Shown here: positions 28,386 to 38,964 of the stretch, piece by piece
How positions within the stretch are numbered: the first letter of the stretch is position 1
How the letters are laid out: each line of letters starts with the position of its first letter
Source of the DNA: Amaricoccus solimangrovi
GTDB taxonomy: Bacteria; Pseudomonadota; Alphaproteobacteria; Rhodobacterales; Rhodobacteraceae
Length of the DNA stretch: 64,000 nt
Assembly (NCBI RefSeq): GCF_006385685.1
Contig: NZ_VFRP01000002.1
Span: 124,001 to 188,000, forward strand
Direction: 5' to 3'
Translations under genes and position numbers: made by a program
Notes under the pieces: model-generated
Told to the model about the DNA's origin: nothing
Seen by the model: the letters and a program-made list of their open reading frames with translations, nothing else
The model's database searches: none

Positions 28386-29747
28386 TCAGATCAGGGCGCG
28401 GAGCGTGGTCATCGTCTCGCGCCAGCCCCGCTCGATCCGGGCGCGCGCGACGTGGTGTCCCTCGCGGACCACGTGGCGGCCGGCGGACCAGACGTCGCGC
28501 ACCGCCCCGCGCGGATCGGTGAAGATGAATCCGTCGATCAGCTGCCCGTCGTCGAGCGCCATCAGCGAATCGTGCTCCCGGTCGAGCGTCACCAGATCGG
28601 CCCAGGCGCCGGTCCGGATCGCCCCGGTCTCGCGCCCGAGCGCGCGCGCGCCGCCCCGGAGCGCGCCTTCGTAGAGCGCGGCGCCGGTGGAGGCGCCGGC
28701 CGGGGCGAGGACGTTGCGCGCGCGGTCGCGCAGGCGCTGCGAATATTCGAGCTGGCGCAGTTCCGCGGAGAGGCCGATCTGGATGTTGCTGTCGGTGCCG
28801 AGCCCGAAGGTTCCGCCCGCGGCGAGGAAATCCGGCCCGTTGAAGATCCCGTCGCCGAGGCTCGCCTCGGTGATCGGGCAGAGCCCCGCCACCGCGCCCG
28901 AGACGGCGAGTTCGCGGGTTTCCGTCTCCGTCATCTGCGTCGCATGGATGAGGCACCAGCGCGGATCGAGGCCGATCTCGGACAGGAGGAAATCGACCGG
29001 CCGCGTGCCGAGCCAGGCCTTGATCTGTGCCACCTCCTCGACCTGCTCGGCGGCGTGGATGTGGCGCGGCCCCGGCGCGCCCGAGGCGGTGAGCGCGCGC
29101 AGCTCGTCCGGCGTCGTCGCGCGCAGCGAATGGGGCGCGGTCCCGACGACGCCGTCCGCCGCCAGCCGGGGCCGGGCGGCGATGAGCGCGAGATAGCGGT
29201 CGAGATCGCAGCCGAAGCGCAGTTGCCCGCCGTCGAGCGGCGCGGCCCCGGCGCCGCCATAGGTGTAGAGCACCGGCAGGAGCGTGAGCCCGATTCCCGC
29301 CGCCGCCGCCGCCGCCGCGATCCGCTCCGACATCTCCGCCGGATTGTCGTAGGCGCCGCCGCCCGGGCGATGATGGAGGTAGTGGAATTCCGCCACCGCG
29401 GCGAAACCCGCCTCCAGCATCTCGACGAAGGCGAAGGCCGCGATCGCCTCGACCTGGTCCGGCGTCAGATGGTCGAGGAACTTGTACATGAGCCGGCGCC
29501 AGGTCCAGAAACTGTCCGGGCTCGGCCCCCGCCGCTCGGTCATGCCCGCCATCGCGCGCTGGAAGGTATGGCTGTGCAGGTTCGAGGGCGCCGGAAGCAG
29601 CGCGCGCCCGGCCAGCAGATCGTCGCCGGGCCGGGGATCGGAATTCGGCGTCAGCCCGAGGATCCGCCCCTCCGCGATCTCCAGTCTCAAGTCGCGTACC
29701 CAGCCCTCCGGCAGCAGGGCGAGCGGGGCGAACAGGTTCCGGGCCAC
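28386..29747 (-). CDS. hutF: Formimidoylglutamate deiminase
   Basis: A 453-residue amidohydrolase that converts N-formimidoyl-L-glutamate to N-formyl-L-glutamate and ammonia, the deiminase branch of histidine breakdown. Metal-site motifs are visible: [14 protein letters not shown] (His-x-His), [15 protein letters not shown] and [10 protein letters not shown]. The GTG at 29745-29747 is preferred because GGGAGG sits eight bases upstream; an ATG five codons earlier (29762) reads through that ribosome site. Transcribed leftward with hutC from the shared hut control region. Confidence 0.93.
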   Translation of the reverse strand: MARNLFAPLALLPEGWVRDLRLEIAEGRILGLTPNSDPRPGDDLLAGRALLPAPSNLHSHTFQRAMAGMTERRGPSPDSFWTWRRLMYKFLDHLTPDQVEAIAAFAFVEMLEAGFAAVAEFHYLHHRPGGGAYDNPAEMSERIAAAAAAAGIGLTLLPVLYTYGGAGAAPLDGGQLRFGCDLDRYLALIAARPRLAADGVVGTAPHSLRATTPDELRALTASGAPGPRHIHAAEQVEEVAQIKAWLGTRPVDFLLSEIGLDPRWCLIHATQMTETETRELAVSGAVAGLCPITEASLGDGIFNGPDFLAAGGTFGLGTDSNIQIGLSAELRQLEYSQRLRDRARNVLAPAGASTGAALYEGALRGGARALGRETGAIRTGAWADLVTLDREHDSLMALDDGQLIDGFIFTDPRGAVRDVWSAGRHVVREGHHVARARIERGWRETMTTLRALI

Positions 29748-29785
29748 GGCGGCGCCTCCCATCGGACGGTGTCAGGTCGCGTCGG

Positions 29786-29870
29786 ATATGCATATGCATA
29801 TTCGCGCCTCCCCTCGAAATATGCATTTACATATTCGCTGCGTCAAGTGTATATGCATTTACATATTCGC
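29786..29870. promoter_or_regulatory. Divergent hutF/hutI control region with three HutC-like boxes
   Basis: Three 20-bp elements share ATATGCATnTnCATATTCGC: 29786-29805, 29819-29838 and 29851-29870. They are spaced 33 and 32 bases apart, i.e. on one face of the helix. A leftward promoter (TTGACG 29841-29846, 17-bp spacer, CATATT 29818-29823) has the middle box inside it. A rightward promoter (TTTACA 29826-29831, 18-bp spacer, TATATG 29850-29855) ends in the third box. HutC repression of both directions is inferred; the repeats are directly seen. Confidence 0.8.
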
Positions 29871-29903
29871 ATCCCCCTCACGGCCCGCCTCCCGAGGAAA
29901 GCC

Positions 29904-31106
29904 ATGCAAGCGCCCGATGCCCTTCTGAAGAACGCGACACTCGCGACCATGTCCGACGGCTACGGCCTGATCGAGCGGGGGGCGGTCGCGATTCGCGGCG
30001 GGCGCATCCTCTGGGCCGGCTTGGAGGCCGAGGCGCCGGCCGAGGCCGCCGGTCTCCCGGCGCGCGATCTCGGCGGCGCGCTGGTGACGCCGGGGCTGGT
30101 CGACTGCCACACCCATGTCGTCCACGGCGGTGACCGCGCGCGGGAATTCGAGATGCGGCTCGAAGGCGCGAGCTACGAGGAGGTGGCGCGCGCCGGGGGC
30201 GGGATCGTCTCGACGGTGCGCGCGACGCGGGAGGCTTCGGAGGCTGAGCTTCTCGCCCAGGCGCTGCCCCGGGTGGATGCGCTGCTGGCCGAGGGGGTGA
30301 CGACACTCGAGATCAAGTCCGGCTACGGGCTGGAGCGCGAGGCGGAACTCCGGATGCTGCGCGTCGCCCGCGCCATCGGCCGCAAGCGGGCGGTGACGGT
30401 GCGGACCAGCTATCTCGGCGCCCATGCCGTGCCGCCGGAATACAGGGGAAGGAGCGCCACCTATCTCTCCGAGGTCTGCCTGCCGACGCTGGAGGTGGCC
30501 GCGGCCGAGGGGCTCGTCGACGCGGTGGACGGGTTCTGCGAGGGGATCGCCTTCCAACCGCATGAAATCGCACGGGTCTTCGACGCGGCGAAGGCGCTCG
30601 GCCTGCCGGTGAAGCTGCACGCGGAGCAGCTTTCGAACCTCGGCGGCGCGGCGCTCGCGGCCTCCCGCGGGGGGCTCTCGGCGGATCATCTCGAATGGCT
30701 CGACGACGCGGGCGTGGCGGCGATGGCGCGGGCGGGGACGGTGGCCGTGCTGCTGCCCGGCGCCTTCTACACGCTGCGCGAGACGAGGCTTCCCCCGGTG
30801 GCGGCGCTGCGCGCGGCGGGGGTGCCGATCGCGGTCGCCACCGACTGCAACCCCGGCACCTCGCCGCTCACTTCGCTCCTGCTCGCGATGAACATGGCCT
30901 GCACGCTGTTCCGGATGACGCCCGAGGAGGCGCTGACCGGCGTGACGCGCCACGCGGCGCGCGCGCTCGGGCTGACGGACCGGGGCGTGATCGGCCCTGG
31001 CATGCGCGCCGACCTCGCCATCTGGAACGTCGCGCATCCGCGCGAGCTCGCCTATCGCATCGGTTTCAACCCGCTCCTGGAGCGGATGGTCGGAGAAGAC
31101 GCATGA
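29904..31106 (+). CDS. hutI: Imidazolonepropionase
   Basis: A 400-residue amidohydrolase that opens the ring of 4-imidazolone-5-propionate to give N-formimidoyl-L-glutamate. Visible motifs are the metal-binding [13 protein letters not shown] (His69, His71), [27 protein letters not shown] and [13 protein letters not shown]. The ATG at 29904 follows GAGGAAA. The frame is open for more than 3 kb upstream, but nothing before this ATG is homologous. The stop overlaps the hutH start (ATGA). Confidence 0.95.
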   Translation: MQAPDALLKNATLATMSDGYGLIERGAVAIRGGRILWAGLEAEAPAEAAGLPARDLGGALVTPGLVDCHTHVVHGGDRAREFEMRLEGASYEEVARAGGGIVSTVRATREASEAELLAQALPRVDALLAEGVTTLEIKSGYGLEREAELRMLRVARAIGRKRAVTVRTSYLGAHAVPPEYRGRSATYLSEVCLPTLEVAAAEGLVDAVDGFCEGIAFQPHEIARVFDAAKALGLPVKLHAEQLSNLGGAALAASRGGLSADHLEWLDDAGVAAMARAGTVAVLLPGAFYTLRETRLPPVAALRAAGVPIAVATDCNPGTSPLTSLLLAMNMACTLFRMTPEEALTGVTRHAARALGLTDRGVIGPGMRADLAIWNVAHPRELAYRIGFNPLLERMVGEDA

Positions 31107-32620
31107 TCACGCTCACCCCCGGCGAGACCGGACTCGACGCGCTCAGGGCGGTACTCGACGGCGCGCCCGCGATGCTCGACCGCGCGGCGCGGCCGGCGGT
31201 GGAGCGGGCGGCGGGCCGGATCGCGGCGGCCGCGGCCGGGGAGGCGGCGGTCTATGGCGTCAACACCGGATTCGGCAAGCTCGCGAGCGTGAAGATCGCG
31301 CCGGAAGATACCGCGACGCTTCAGAGAAACCTGATCCTGAGCCATTGCGCCGGGGTAGGGGAGCCGACGCCGCGCGCGGTGACGCGGCTCATGATGGCGC
31401 TGAAGCTGCTCTCGCTCGGGCGCGGCGCCTCGGGCGTGCGCTGGGAGATCGTCGAGCTGATCGAGGGGATGCTCGCCAAGGGCGTGACGCCGGTCGTGCC
31501 CGCGCAGGGCTCGGTCGGCGCCTCGGGCGATCTCGCGCCGCTCGCGCACATGGCCGCCGTGATGCTGGGCGAGGCCGAGGCGGAGTTCGCGGGCGAGACG
31601 CTGCCCGGCGCCGAGGCGCTCTGGCGGGCGGGGCTCGCGCCGGTGGAACTCGCCGCGAAGGAAGGGCTGGCGCTCATCAACGGCACGCAGTTCTCGACGG
31701 CGCACGCGCTCGCGGGGCTCTTCGGCGCCTGGAACGCGGCGCGCAATGCGCTGGTGCTCGCCGCGCTCTCGACCGACGCGGTCATGGGCTCCACCGCGCC
31801 GCTTCGCGCCGAGATCCACACGCTGCGCGGCCATCGCGGCCAGATCGAGGCGGCGGAGACGATGCGCCGGGTCATGAGCGGGTCGGAGATCCGCGAGAGC
31901 CACCGCGAGGGCGACAAGCGCGTGCAGGACCCGTATTGCATCCGCTGCCAGCCGCAGGTGACGGGCGCGGCGATGGACCTGCTGCGCGGGGTCGCGGCGA
32001 CGCTCGGGACCGAGGCGAACGCGGCGACCGACAACCCGCTGGTGCTCTCCGACGGCATCGTCTCGGGCGGGAACTTCCACGCCGAGCCGGTGGCCTTCGC
32101 CGCCGACATCATCGCGCTTGCCATCGCCGAGATCGGCGCGATCGCGCAGCGCCGCGTGGCGCTCATGGTCGATCCGACGCTCTCCTTCGACCTGCCGCCG
32201 TTCCTGACGCGCGATCCGGGGCTCAACTCCGGCTACATGATCGCGGAAGTCACCACGGCGGCGCTGATGAGCGAGAACAAGCATCTCGCGACGCCCTGCT
32301 CGACGGATTCGACGCCGACGAGCGCGAACCAGGAGGACCATGTGTCGATGGCCGCTCATGGCGCGCGCAGGCTCGCGCGGATGGTGGCCAATCTCGAACA
32401 CATCCTCGGCGTCGAGGCACTCTGCGCCGCGCAGGGTGTCGAGTACCGCGCGCCGCTTGCGACCAGCGCGCCGCTCCGGGCCGTCATCGCGCGGCTTCGC
32501 GAGGAAGTGCCGAGCCTCGCGGGCGACCGCTATGTCGCGCCCGAGCTTGCAACCGCCGCCCGACTCGTGCGCGACGGCGCGCTGACCGCCGCCGCGGCCG
32601 TCGATTTTCCCGAACTCTGA
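31103..32620 (+). CDS. hutH: Histidine ammonia-lyase
   Basis: A 505-residue lyase that converts L-histidine to urocanate and ammonia. The MIO prosthetic group forms from Ala140-Ser141-Gly142 in [15 protein letters not shown]. Also seen are [14 protein letters not shown] near residue 50 and [15 protein letters not shown] near 275, and the C-terminal [16 protein letters not shown]. The length is normal for the family. The start overlaps the hutI stop and a 10-base gap leads to hutU, so all three are cotranscribed. Confidence 0.97.
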   Translation: MITLTPGETGLDALRAVLDGAPAMLDRAARPAVERAAGRIAAAAAGEAAVYGVNTGFGKLASVKIAPEDTATLQRNLILSHCAGVGEPTPRAVTRLMMALKLLSLGRGASGVRWEIVELIEGMLAKGVTPVVPAQGSVGASGDLAPLAHMAAVMLGEAEAEFAGETLPGAEALWRAGLAPVELAAKEGLALINGTQFSTAHALAGLFGAWNAARNALVLAALSTDAVMGSTAPLRAEIHTLRGHRGQIEAAETMRRVMSGSEIRESHREGDKRVQDPYCIRCQPQVTGAAMDLLRGVAATLGTEANAATDNPLVLSDGIVSGGNFHAEPVAFAADIIALAIAEIGAIAQRRVALMVDPTLSFDLPPFLTRDPGLNSGYMIAEVTTAALMSENKHLATPCSTDSTPTSANQEDHVSMAAHGARRLARMVANLEHILGVEALCAAQGVEYRAPLATSAPLRAVIARLREEVPSLAGDRYVAPELATAARLVRDGALTAAAAVDFPEL

Positions 32621-32630
32621 GGTTTCGCCC

Positions 32631-34303
<1,673 letters not shown>

Positions 34304-34304
<1 letters not shown>

Positions 34305-34699
34305 TGGAGCCGCGCCCGGTTCCCGCCGTGATCGCGGTCGTGCATCGCGGCGACGCGGTGCTGCTGGTGCGCCGGGGCTGTCCGCCGAACGCGGGCGCCT
34401 GGGGGTTTCCGGGCGGCAAGATCGAGCTTGGCGAGGGGCTGCGCGCCGCCGCCGAGCGCGAATGCCTCGAGGAGACGGGCGTGCGCTGCGCCGCGGTCCG
34501 GGTGCTCGACTGCCTCGACGCGATCTCGGAGGGCGGCTGGCACTACGTGCTGGTCGCGGTGCTCTGCGACTGGCGCGAGGGTGATCCCGTCGCGGGCGAC
34601 GACGCCGCCGAGGCGCGCTGGGTACCGCTCGCCGCGCTCGACGACTGGCCGGGCCTGATCGCCGAGGTCGCCCGGATCGCGCGGATGCCCCGCGCCTGA
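34304..34699 (+). CDS. Nudix hydrolase
   Basis: A 131-residue protein with a complete Nudix box: GGKIELGEGLRAAAERECLE followed by ETGV, matching GX5EX7REUXEEXGU. Members remove nucleoside diphosphates from oxidised nucleotides, NADH, ADP-ribose or sugar nucleotides; the substrate cannot be told from sequence. Its ATG overlaps the hutU stop as TGATG, so it is translationally coupled to histidine breakdown. Known roles do not explain that coupling. It may be a MutT-like housekeeping gene placed there by chance. Confidence 0.9.
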
Positions 34700-34702
34700 A
34701 GA

Positions 34703-34963
34703 CTATCCGCGCAGGCGGCGGTCGCAGCGTTCGGCGAGCCGTTCGAACAGCGGAAATTCCGCTTCCCGGAACTGCGTCCGGCCGATGAACCGCGCGGCTT
34801 CTAGTCCGCGCGTCCGCACGAGCCGGGCGGCCTCCATCGCGATCTCCGTCCGGCGGCGGAGCCGCGCGCGGGCCGCCGCGACCACGTCCCCCGGCGCTCC
34901 CGCGGGTTCCGCCGAGATGCCGCCGAAGGCCCCGCCGGGCCTGATTGTCTGATCCCCTCGCAT
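34703..34963 (-). CDS. Small hypothetical protein (86 aa)
   Basis: An 86-residue protein of unknown function, rich in Arg and Ala and probably all helical (VVAAARARLRRRTEIAMEAA). It has no signal peptide or membrane segment. The start at 34961-34963 (MRGDQTIRPGG) is preferred because GGAGGGG lies seven bases upstream. It converges on the Nudix gene with a three-base gap and is the last chromosomal gene before the tRNA-Cys site. It might be a decayed or lineage-specific gene. Confidence 0.55.
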   Translation of the reverse strand: MRGDQTIRPGGAFGGISAEPAGAPGDVVAAARARLRRRTEIAMEAARLVRTRGLEAARFIGRTQFREAEFPLFERLAERCDRRLRG

Positions 34964-35111
34964 TTCCAGTCCCCTCCCTTCCCCGAGAGGAATTATCACA
35001 TGTTACCGGGGCGGGGGGCAATCTCGACTTCCGGACAGGGTTAGGGGCGGCGCCGCGAAGGCCCTTGCGCCCCGTCCGGCCGCCCCCTATAAGCTGCCCG
35101 ACGTTACCCGG

Positions 35112-35152
35112 GGCGACGTGGCGGAGTGGTGACGCAGCGGATTGCAAATCCG
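35112..35152 (+). pseudogene. tRNA-Cys 5' half at the prophage left junction (attL)
   Basis: Bases 35112-35152 read as the 5' part of a tRNA-Cys: acceptor strand GGCGACG, a D-arm, and an anticodon arm GCGGATTGCAAATCCG with anticodon GCA. A T-arm and the pairing acceptor strand CGTCGCC with CCA should follow, but the sequence diverges (GCGCACCACGTTGAATC) and no complementary acceptor strand occurs within 100 bases. A tyrosine integrase gene ends 80 bases further on. The likely explanation is phage integration in the anticodon arm. Whether the missing half is at the other prophage end is not visible here. Confidence 0.7.
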
Positions 35153-35231
35153 GCGCACCACGTTGAATCTCAAGCCAATCTCGCGCACAGCATCGGCGGA
35201 CATTCCGGAAACGAACCGTGAATGTGCCAAG

Positions 35232-36248
35232 CTATTTCCCCTTCCCCCGCGCGGCTTCCGCGAGCTTCCGCTGGCGCGCGCCGCGCCCGTATTTCCGGGC
35301 CATCACCGCGCTCTTGTGCCCCGTGATCGCCTGCACCTGGGCGTCGGTCAGCCCCATCTCGTAGAGCTCTGACGCGCGGTTGGCGCGGAGCCCATGGGCG
35401 AAGCGATCCTCCGAAAGACCGGCCGCGATCCGCGCGTCGCTGAAGGACTGGTTCGCGGCCCGATAGCTGACCGGGCGCCCGTGCTTGGCCTCGGCCACGA
35501 TGGTCAGGCCATCCCGGCGCACCGTAGCCAGATAGGTCTCCAGCGCGGGCGCGAACGGCACCCACATCGTCTCGTCTGCCTTGCCGGCGCGGCGGCCCTT
35601 GCTCTGCACCAGCGTGATCCCGTCCGCGTCCAGATCGGCCCAGCGGAACCGCAGCACGTCTCCGATGCGCTGGCCGGTCCCGAGGCACAGTTCGAAGATG
35701 AGCCGCGCCCGGCCCGTCGCGCTCTCGCGGAATCGGGCAATGTCGGCCTCGGGCCACGGGGCATAGCCCGGCCCGGTCAGCGGAAGGTGCTCGATCCCCT
35801 TCACCGGGTTGCGCGGCATCCAGCCTATGTCGATCGCGTGCTCGCACAGGATCGAGTAGAGCGAGCAGATGTAATTCGCGAGGCGCGGGGTCTCGCGGTT
35901 CGCGTCCCGCGCGGCGATCACCGCCGGGCGCGTGATCACCGAAACGTCGTGGCGCCCGGCCTTCTGGCGGATGCGACCCAGCACCTTGTCATAGTCCCGC
36001 CGGGTGCGCGGCGCGAGCCGGTCCCAGCGCGGGCTCGACTGGTAGCTGTCGATCAGCGCGGCGATGCTCGTCCGCCCCGGCGCGGCCCGCTGCGGCTTCC
36101 CGTCCCGCGCCTCGGCATAGGCCGCGAGGAAACCCGGGTCGGTCGGCTCCGGCAGGCGCACCAGGGGATAGCCCCGGCGGCGAAAGTACCAGTATTCCCG
36201 GCCCCGCGAGGTCGTGCGGGACAGGTGGGGAAGGCCCGGGCGCTTCAC
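35232..36248 (-). CDS. int: Tyrosine-type site-specific recombinase (phage integrase)
   Basis: A 338-residue integrase. An N-terminal arm-binding and core-binding part (residues about 1-170) is followed by the catalytic domain with the Arg in GTGQRIGDVLRF, a Lys on the beta-hairpin (QSKGRRAGK), HGLRANRASEL (His-x-x-Arg), ITGHKSAVMARKY with the second His and nucleophile Tyr. It starts with GTG, overlapping the stop of the upstream small gene as GTGA. As the last gene of the leftward early operon, 80 bases from the tRNA-Cys fragment, it should catalyse integration at that tRNA. Confidence 0.96.
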   Translation of the reverse strand: MKRPGLPHLSRTTSRGREYWYFRRRGYPLVRLPEPTDPGFLAAYAEARDGKPQRAAPGRTSIAALIDSYQSSPRWDRLAPRTRRDYDKVLGRIRQKAGRHDVSVITRPAVIAARDANRETPRLANYICSLYSILCEHAIDIGWMPRNPVKGIEHLPLTGPGYAPWPEADIARFRESATGRARLIFELCLGTGQRIGDVLRFRWADLDADGITLVQSKGRRAGKADETMWVPFAPALETYLATVRRDGLTIVAEAKHGRPVSYRAANQSFSDARIAAGLSEDRFAHGLRANRASELYEMGLTDAQVQAITGHKSAVMARKYGRGARQRKLAEAARGKGK

Positions 36249-36421
36249 AGCTCCACCTTCGTGTCGTCTGGCTCGCGGCCGGTCTCGCGCGTCACGATCT
36301 CGACCTCCTGCACGTCGCGCCCGTCGATCTGGCGCCAGATGGTGCGGACGGCGTAGATGGTCTCGCCCGCGTCGCGCACGGCCTTGAGCATCCGCTTCAG
36401 TTCGGCGGGGCGCATGGTCAT
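36245..36421 (-). CDS. Small phage protein upstream of integrase (58 aa)
   Basis: A 58-residue ORF, unrecognised, beginning MTMRPAELKRMLKAVRDAGE and ending with an acidic tail. Its TGA overlaps the integrase GTG, which is good evidence that it is translated. The first 20 residues could form a basic helix. The position beside int would suit an excisionase, but it does not show a clear MerR-like fold, so that remains a guess. Confidence 0.65.
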   Translation of the reverse strand: MTMRPAELKRMLKAVRDAGETIYAVRTIWRQIDGRDVQEVEIVTRETGREPDDTKVEL

Positions 36422-36464
36422 GGCCGCGCCGCCGTCGTCTCGCTCGCGAGGATCGGGGCGGGGG

Positions 36465-36716
36465 TCATGGGCGGTCCCAACTCGGCGCCTGCCGCGCGTC
36501 GGCGAGAGCGCAGGCGTGCGCCTGAGAGATGATCGCGACCAGCTCCTCAGCCTCGCGGCGGGTCGCGCACTCCGACGTGAGGCTGAAGATGCCGAATTGC
36601 GCCCGGACGACGTAGACCGCGCGCTCCGGCAGCGGGATCAGCCCGAACAGCTTCGGGCGGGGCTGGAGTTCCATCGTCCAGCCGATGTTCCAGTCGGTTA
36701 TCAGCGCGTCAGCCAT
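36465..36716 (-). CDS. Hypothetical phage early protein (83 aa)
   Basis: No family recognised. It starts MADALITDWNIGWTMELQPR and continues with a PERAVYVVRAQFGIFSL beta-rich middle and a C-terminal helix (CATRREAEELVAIISQAHA). The ATG at 36714-36716 overlaps the end of the upstream gene by eight bases. It belongs to the tightly packed leftward early operon between recT and int. Confidence 0.65.
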   Translation of the reverse strand: MADALITDWNIGWTMELQPRPKLFGLIPLPERAVYVVRAQFGIFSLTSECATRREAEELVAIISQAHACALADARQAPSWDRP

Positions 36717-37134
36717 CCCCGCCTCCCTCTCCCGGAATGGGCAGGGCGCGGATGGCGGCGGCGCAGTCCCCGGCCGCGAATGCCCCACTCGGCATCTTGT
36801 CCGCGTACTCCTGCTCCATCGCCTCGCACGCCTTCGCCGCAGCCTCACGCATGGCCTCCGCCCCGGCTCGGAACCGATCATCCTCGTTGAGCCGCTCTAT
36901 CTCCCCGATCGGATCGGCGGGCCAGTCCACCGATGCCGCGCGGATGCGGTCCACGGTCTCGCGCAGGGTCTCGGCGCGCTTCGGTGGCTCCGGCGCGCGC
37001 CACCCGAGCGCGAGGAGGGCGGAGAGTTGCTTCTCGGCGAGGAACGCATGCGCGGGCCATTCCTCCTGCGCCTCCGGGTTTGTCATCGCCCGGGCCATCG
37101 CCTCCACGGCGGCGCGCTTCTGGTCGTCGGTCAT
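36709..37134 (-). CDS. Hypothetical phage early protein (141 aa)
   Basis: A mostly helical 141-residue protein with an N-terminal MTDDQKRAAVEAMARAM and a Glu/Ala-rich C-terminal half (EAMREAAAKACEAMEQEYAD). Similar stand-alone helical proteins are common in phage early regions, without known function. Its ATG overlaps the preceding stop (ATGA). The short repeated C-terminal ending PGEGGGDG looks disordered. Confidence 0.65.
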   Translation of the reverse strand: MTDDQKRAAVEAMARAMTNPEAQEEWPAHAFLAEKQLSALLALGWRAPEPPKRAETLRETVDRIRAASVDWPADPIGEIERLNEDDRFRAGAEAMREAAAKACEAMEQEYADKMPSGAFAAGDCAAAIRALPIPGEGGGDG

Positions 37135-37310
37135 GCTCGGCCTCCCTTGATCGTCTGGTCCACTTCCTCGCCGTCGTCGTAGATCGCCAGACGCTTGCAA
37201 TGCGGGCAGCCCCGGTTCGCGGCCTCGACCGCCTCGTCGCCTTCAAGGCCACAGACCGGCGGGCCGGCGCAGACGATGATCATGCCGACCGGCTCGTCCT
37301 CACTCGCCAT
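37131..37310 (-). CDS. Small cysteine-containing phage protein (59 aa)
   Basis: A 59-residue protein with a strong ribosome site (GGAGG) and ATG at 37308-37310. It has CAGPPVC near residue 15 and CPHC near residue 37, four cysteines in a C-x5-C-x(n)-CxxC arrangement that could bind zinc. The rest is acidic. Phage early zinc proteins of this size often bind host proteins or nucleic acid; no specific function can be assigned. Confidence 0.65.
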   Translation of the reverse strand: MASEDEPVGMIIVCAGPPVCGLEGDEAVEAANRGCPHCKRLAIYDDGEEVDQTIKGGRA

Positions 37311-37674
37311 CGTCGCTCCCCTCCTTGCGCGCAGGGGAGAGGGCGGCGCGGAGGGCGGCGCGGAGGGCGGCGAGGACGAACCGCCGCGCATATTCCGCCT
37401 CGCCTCTCGCGGTCAGTTCACCGACCCCGTAGGAAAGCTGGTTCTCGCCGGCGGACGGCCACCCCGCGCTCTCGACAGCCGCCTTGAGCGCCAGCTCCAC
37501 CATCGCCGCCTCCGCCTCGCTGCCCGGAGGAGGGAGGGGGGAGGCGAGGTCGGCGCGGAGGTACTCTGCGCCGAACAGCCGGCCGCCGTTTTCGGTCGCG
37601 GCCTCATTCCACGCTAGGTCGTCGTCGTCTCCGACCGGCACCAGCCAGATCCGCTCCGGTGCTTCACTCGCCAT
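37300..37674 (-). CDS. Hypothetical phage early protein (124 aa)
   Basis: Starts MASEAPERIWLVPVGDDDDL, a beta-strand opening seen in many phage early proteins, followed by a helical middle (EAEAAMVELALKAAVESAG) and a basic C-terminal helix with a tandem LRAALRAAL. The tandem comes from the short direct repeat GGCGGCGCGGAGG on the plus strand. It overlaps the downstream gene by 11 bases. Function unknown. Confidence 0.6.
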   Translation of the reverse strand: MASEAPERIWLVPVGDDDDLAWNEAATENGGRLFGAEYLRADLASPLPPPGSEAEAAMVELALKAAVESAGWPSAGENQLSYGVGELTARGEAEYARRFVLAALRAALRAALSPARKEGSDDGE

Positions 37675-37855
37675 CGCGGGGCTCCTCAATCAGGCGCACC
37701 ATCGCAGCCAAGGGGAGGCCGAAGACGTTGGCCCTTCGGATGCCCGCCTCGGCCATCACCTTCTCTCGCCGCTCCCTACACGTCAGAGGGCGCATCTTTT
37801 CCTTGAGCCGCGCCCGGATCTTCCGAGCGGCTGGACGTGCGTTCTTACGAGGCAT
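37664..37855 (-). CDS. Small basic phage protein (63 aa)
   Basis: A 63-residue Arg/Lys-rich protein: MPRKNARPAARKIRARLKEK then CRERREKVMAEAGIRRANVF, ending in VRLIEEPRDGE. The charge suggests nucleic-acid contact. It overlaps both neighbours by about 11 bases, consistent with a real coupled gene. No domain is recognised. Confidence 0.6.
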   Translation of the reverse strand: MPRKNARPAARKIRARLKEKMRPLTCRERREKVMAEAGIRRANVFGLPLAAMVRLIEEPRDGE

Positions 37856-38378
37856 CGCGGGGTTCCTTCTCGGTGAGGGCGGCGATGCGCTCGGCCTCGA
37901 ACCCGCCGAGGATTTCGCGCCGCTTCGCTACCAGCATCTCCATCGTGATCGGCGCTCCGCTCGCGCCATTGATGGCATTCCGCGTCGAGAACATCAGGGT
38001 CTCGCCGCAGGCCATGCGGATGATCCCGCGCTCGATCCGGCGCAGATCGGCGTGCTCGCGGTTCCAGGCTTCGCGCTGCTCGTTCTCCGCAGTCAGCCTC
38101 GCTACCTCCGCCTCCCGCTCGGCGAGGGCGGCGTTCAGTCGGGCAATGTCCGCGTTGCTGTCCTCGATCTCCGCCGACGCGCACCGCTCGAAATTCTCGG
38201 CCGCGACGCGGATCTTCTCCGCCCGCTCGGTCTCGGCGGCGAGCAGGGCGCGGAGTCGGTCCAGCGCATCGGCGGCGGATCGGCACGTCTCCCCGAAGGT
38301 CCAAGGCAGCGCGTATGCGTCATCCTCGGTCACGCCGCGCAGTTTCGCCAGCAGCGCGTCGATCTCCGCGAGGGTCAT
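37845..38378 (-). CDS. Coiled-coil phage early protein (177 aa)
   Basis: A 177-residue protein. Residues about 35-110 form a long heptad-like helix (ALLAAETERAEKIRVAAENF through AEREAEVARLTAENEQREAW), so it is probably a dimeric coiled coil. The C-terminal part (GIIRMACGETLMFSTRNAIN) is globular. The ATG at 38376-38378 overlaps the upstream stop. Many phages carry such proteins in the early operon; the role is unknown. Confidence 0.65.
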   Translation of the reverse strand: MTLAEIDALLAKLRGVTEDDAYALPWTFGETCRSAADALDRLRALLAAETERAEKIRVAAENFERCASAEIEDSNADIARLNAALAEREAEVARLTAENEQREAWNREHADLRRIERGIIRMACGETLMFSTRNAINGASGAPITMEMLVAKRREILGGFEAERIAALTEKEPRDAS

Positions 38379-38764
38379 CGCCCGCCCTCCCGCTCTGTCT
38401 CCGCGTCGGGGGCGGCTGGGGCGGAACACCAGTGGGTCGGGCTGAGGGCGATGGCGTTTGGCCAATCGAGAGGGTCTTTCCCCCACGACCCAGACGGGTA
38501 AGCGGGGGAACTGTCGATCCAGTACATATCGGTCCAGCGATGGCCTTCGCACCAGAGGTCCACTGGCTTGCCGTTGCTTCTGAACGTAGCGATCGGCATC
38601 CACCCCGCCCCGGCGTCGTGCTCTCGGATCGCGGCGATGGCGGCGTCTGCCTCGGGGAGGAAGTCCTGCCAGATCACAGAGTCATCTTCTGGGGTGGGTT
38701 CCGGCCATCCGATCTCGGCGGCGATGATCCGCGCCACCTTCTCCCGCAGTGCGTCGTTGGTCAT
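38375..38764 (-). CDS. Phage early protein with a W-x-P-I-x-T motif (129 aa)
   Basis: Residues about 52-75 read AGWMPIATFRSNGKPVDLWC, resembling the DUF551-type 'WxPIxT...GxxVxLW' module common in phage early proteins. The N-terminal 45 residues are helical and acidic. The protein ends in a disordered AAPDAETEREGGR tail. It starts with ATG overlapping the next upstream gene. Function of the module is unknown. Confidence 0.65.
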   Translation of the reverse strand: MTNDALREKVARIIAAEIGWPEPTPEDDSVIWQDFLPEADAAIAAIREHDAGAGWMPIATFRSNGKPVDLWCEGHRWTDMYWIDSSPAYPSGSWGKDPLDWPNAIALSPTHWCSAPAAPDAETEREGGR

Positions 38765-38964
38765 CGCGCGGATCCCTTCGGAAAAATCGTCACCGTCCAG
38801 CCTTCATCGAGGCTTTCCCTGAGATACCGCAGGGCCTCGGCGTCGCTCGAAAATGGCGCGTGCGTGGTCATCAGGTGCCCATCGTCGTCTCGGGCCTCGG
38901 CCTCCCAGCCGGCTGCTCGGATCTCAGCGGGCGGCGTCAGGTTCACCGGCTTAGGGCTTTTCAT
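38761..38964 (-). CDS. Small phage early protein (67 aa)
   Basis: The start MKSPKPVNLTPPAEIRAAGW at 38962-38964 was chosen from a longer open frame because it gives the usual short overlap (14 bases) with the upstream gene. The middle EARDDDGHLMTTHAPFSSDA and the C-terminal EGWTVTIFPKGSAR suggest a small alpha/beta fold. No family recognised. Confidence 0.6.
   Translation of the reverse strand: MKSPKPVNLTPPAEIRAAGWEAEARDDDGHLMTTHAPFSSDAEALRYLRESLDEGWTVTIFPKGSAR

Noticed and set aside
26841-31106. A 1421-codon open frame reading into hutI
   Set aside because: Only the last 400 codons are imidazolonepropionase. The upstream part is an off-frame shadow of the 26683 gene and antisense to hutC and hutF.
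35112-35185. An intact tRNA-Cys gene
   Set aside because: The T-arm and the 3' acceptor strand that would pair with GGCGACG are missing, so only a 5' half is supported.
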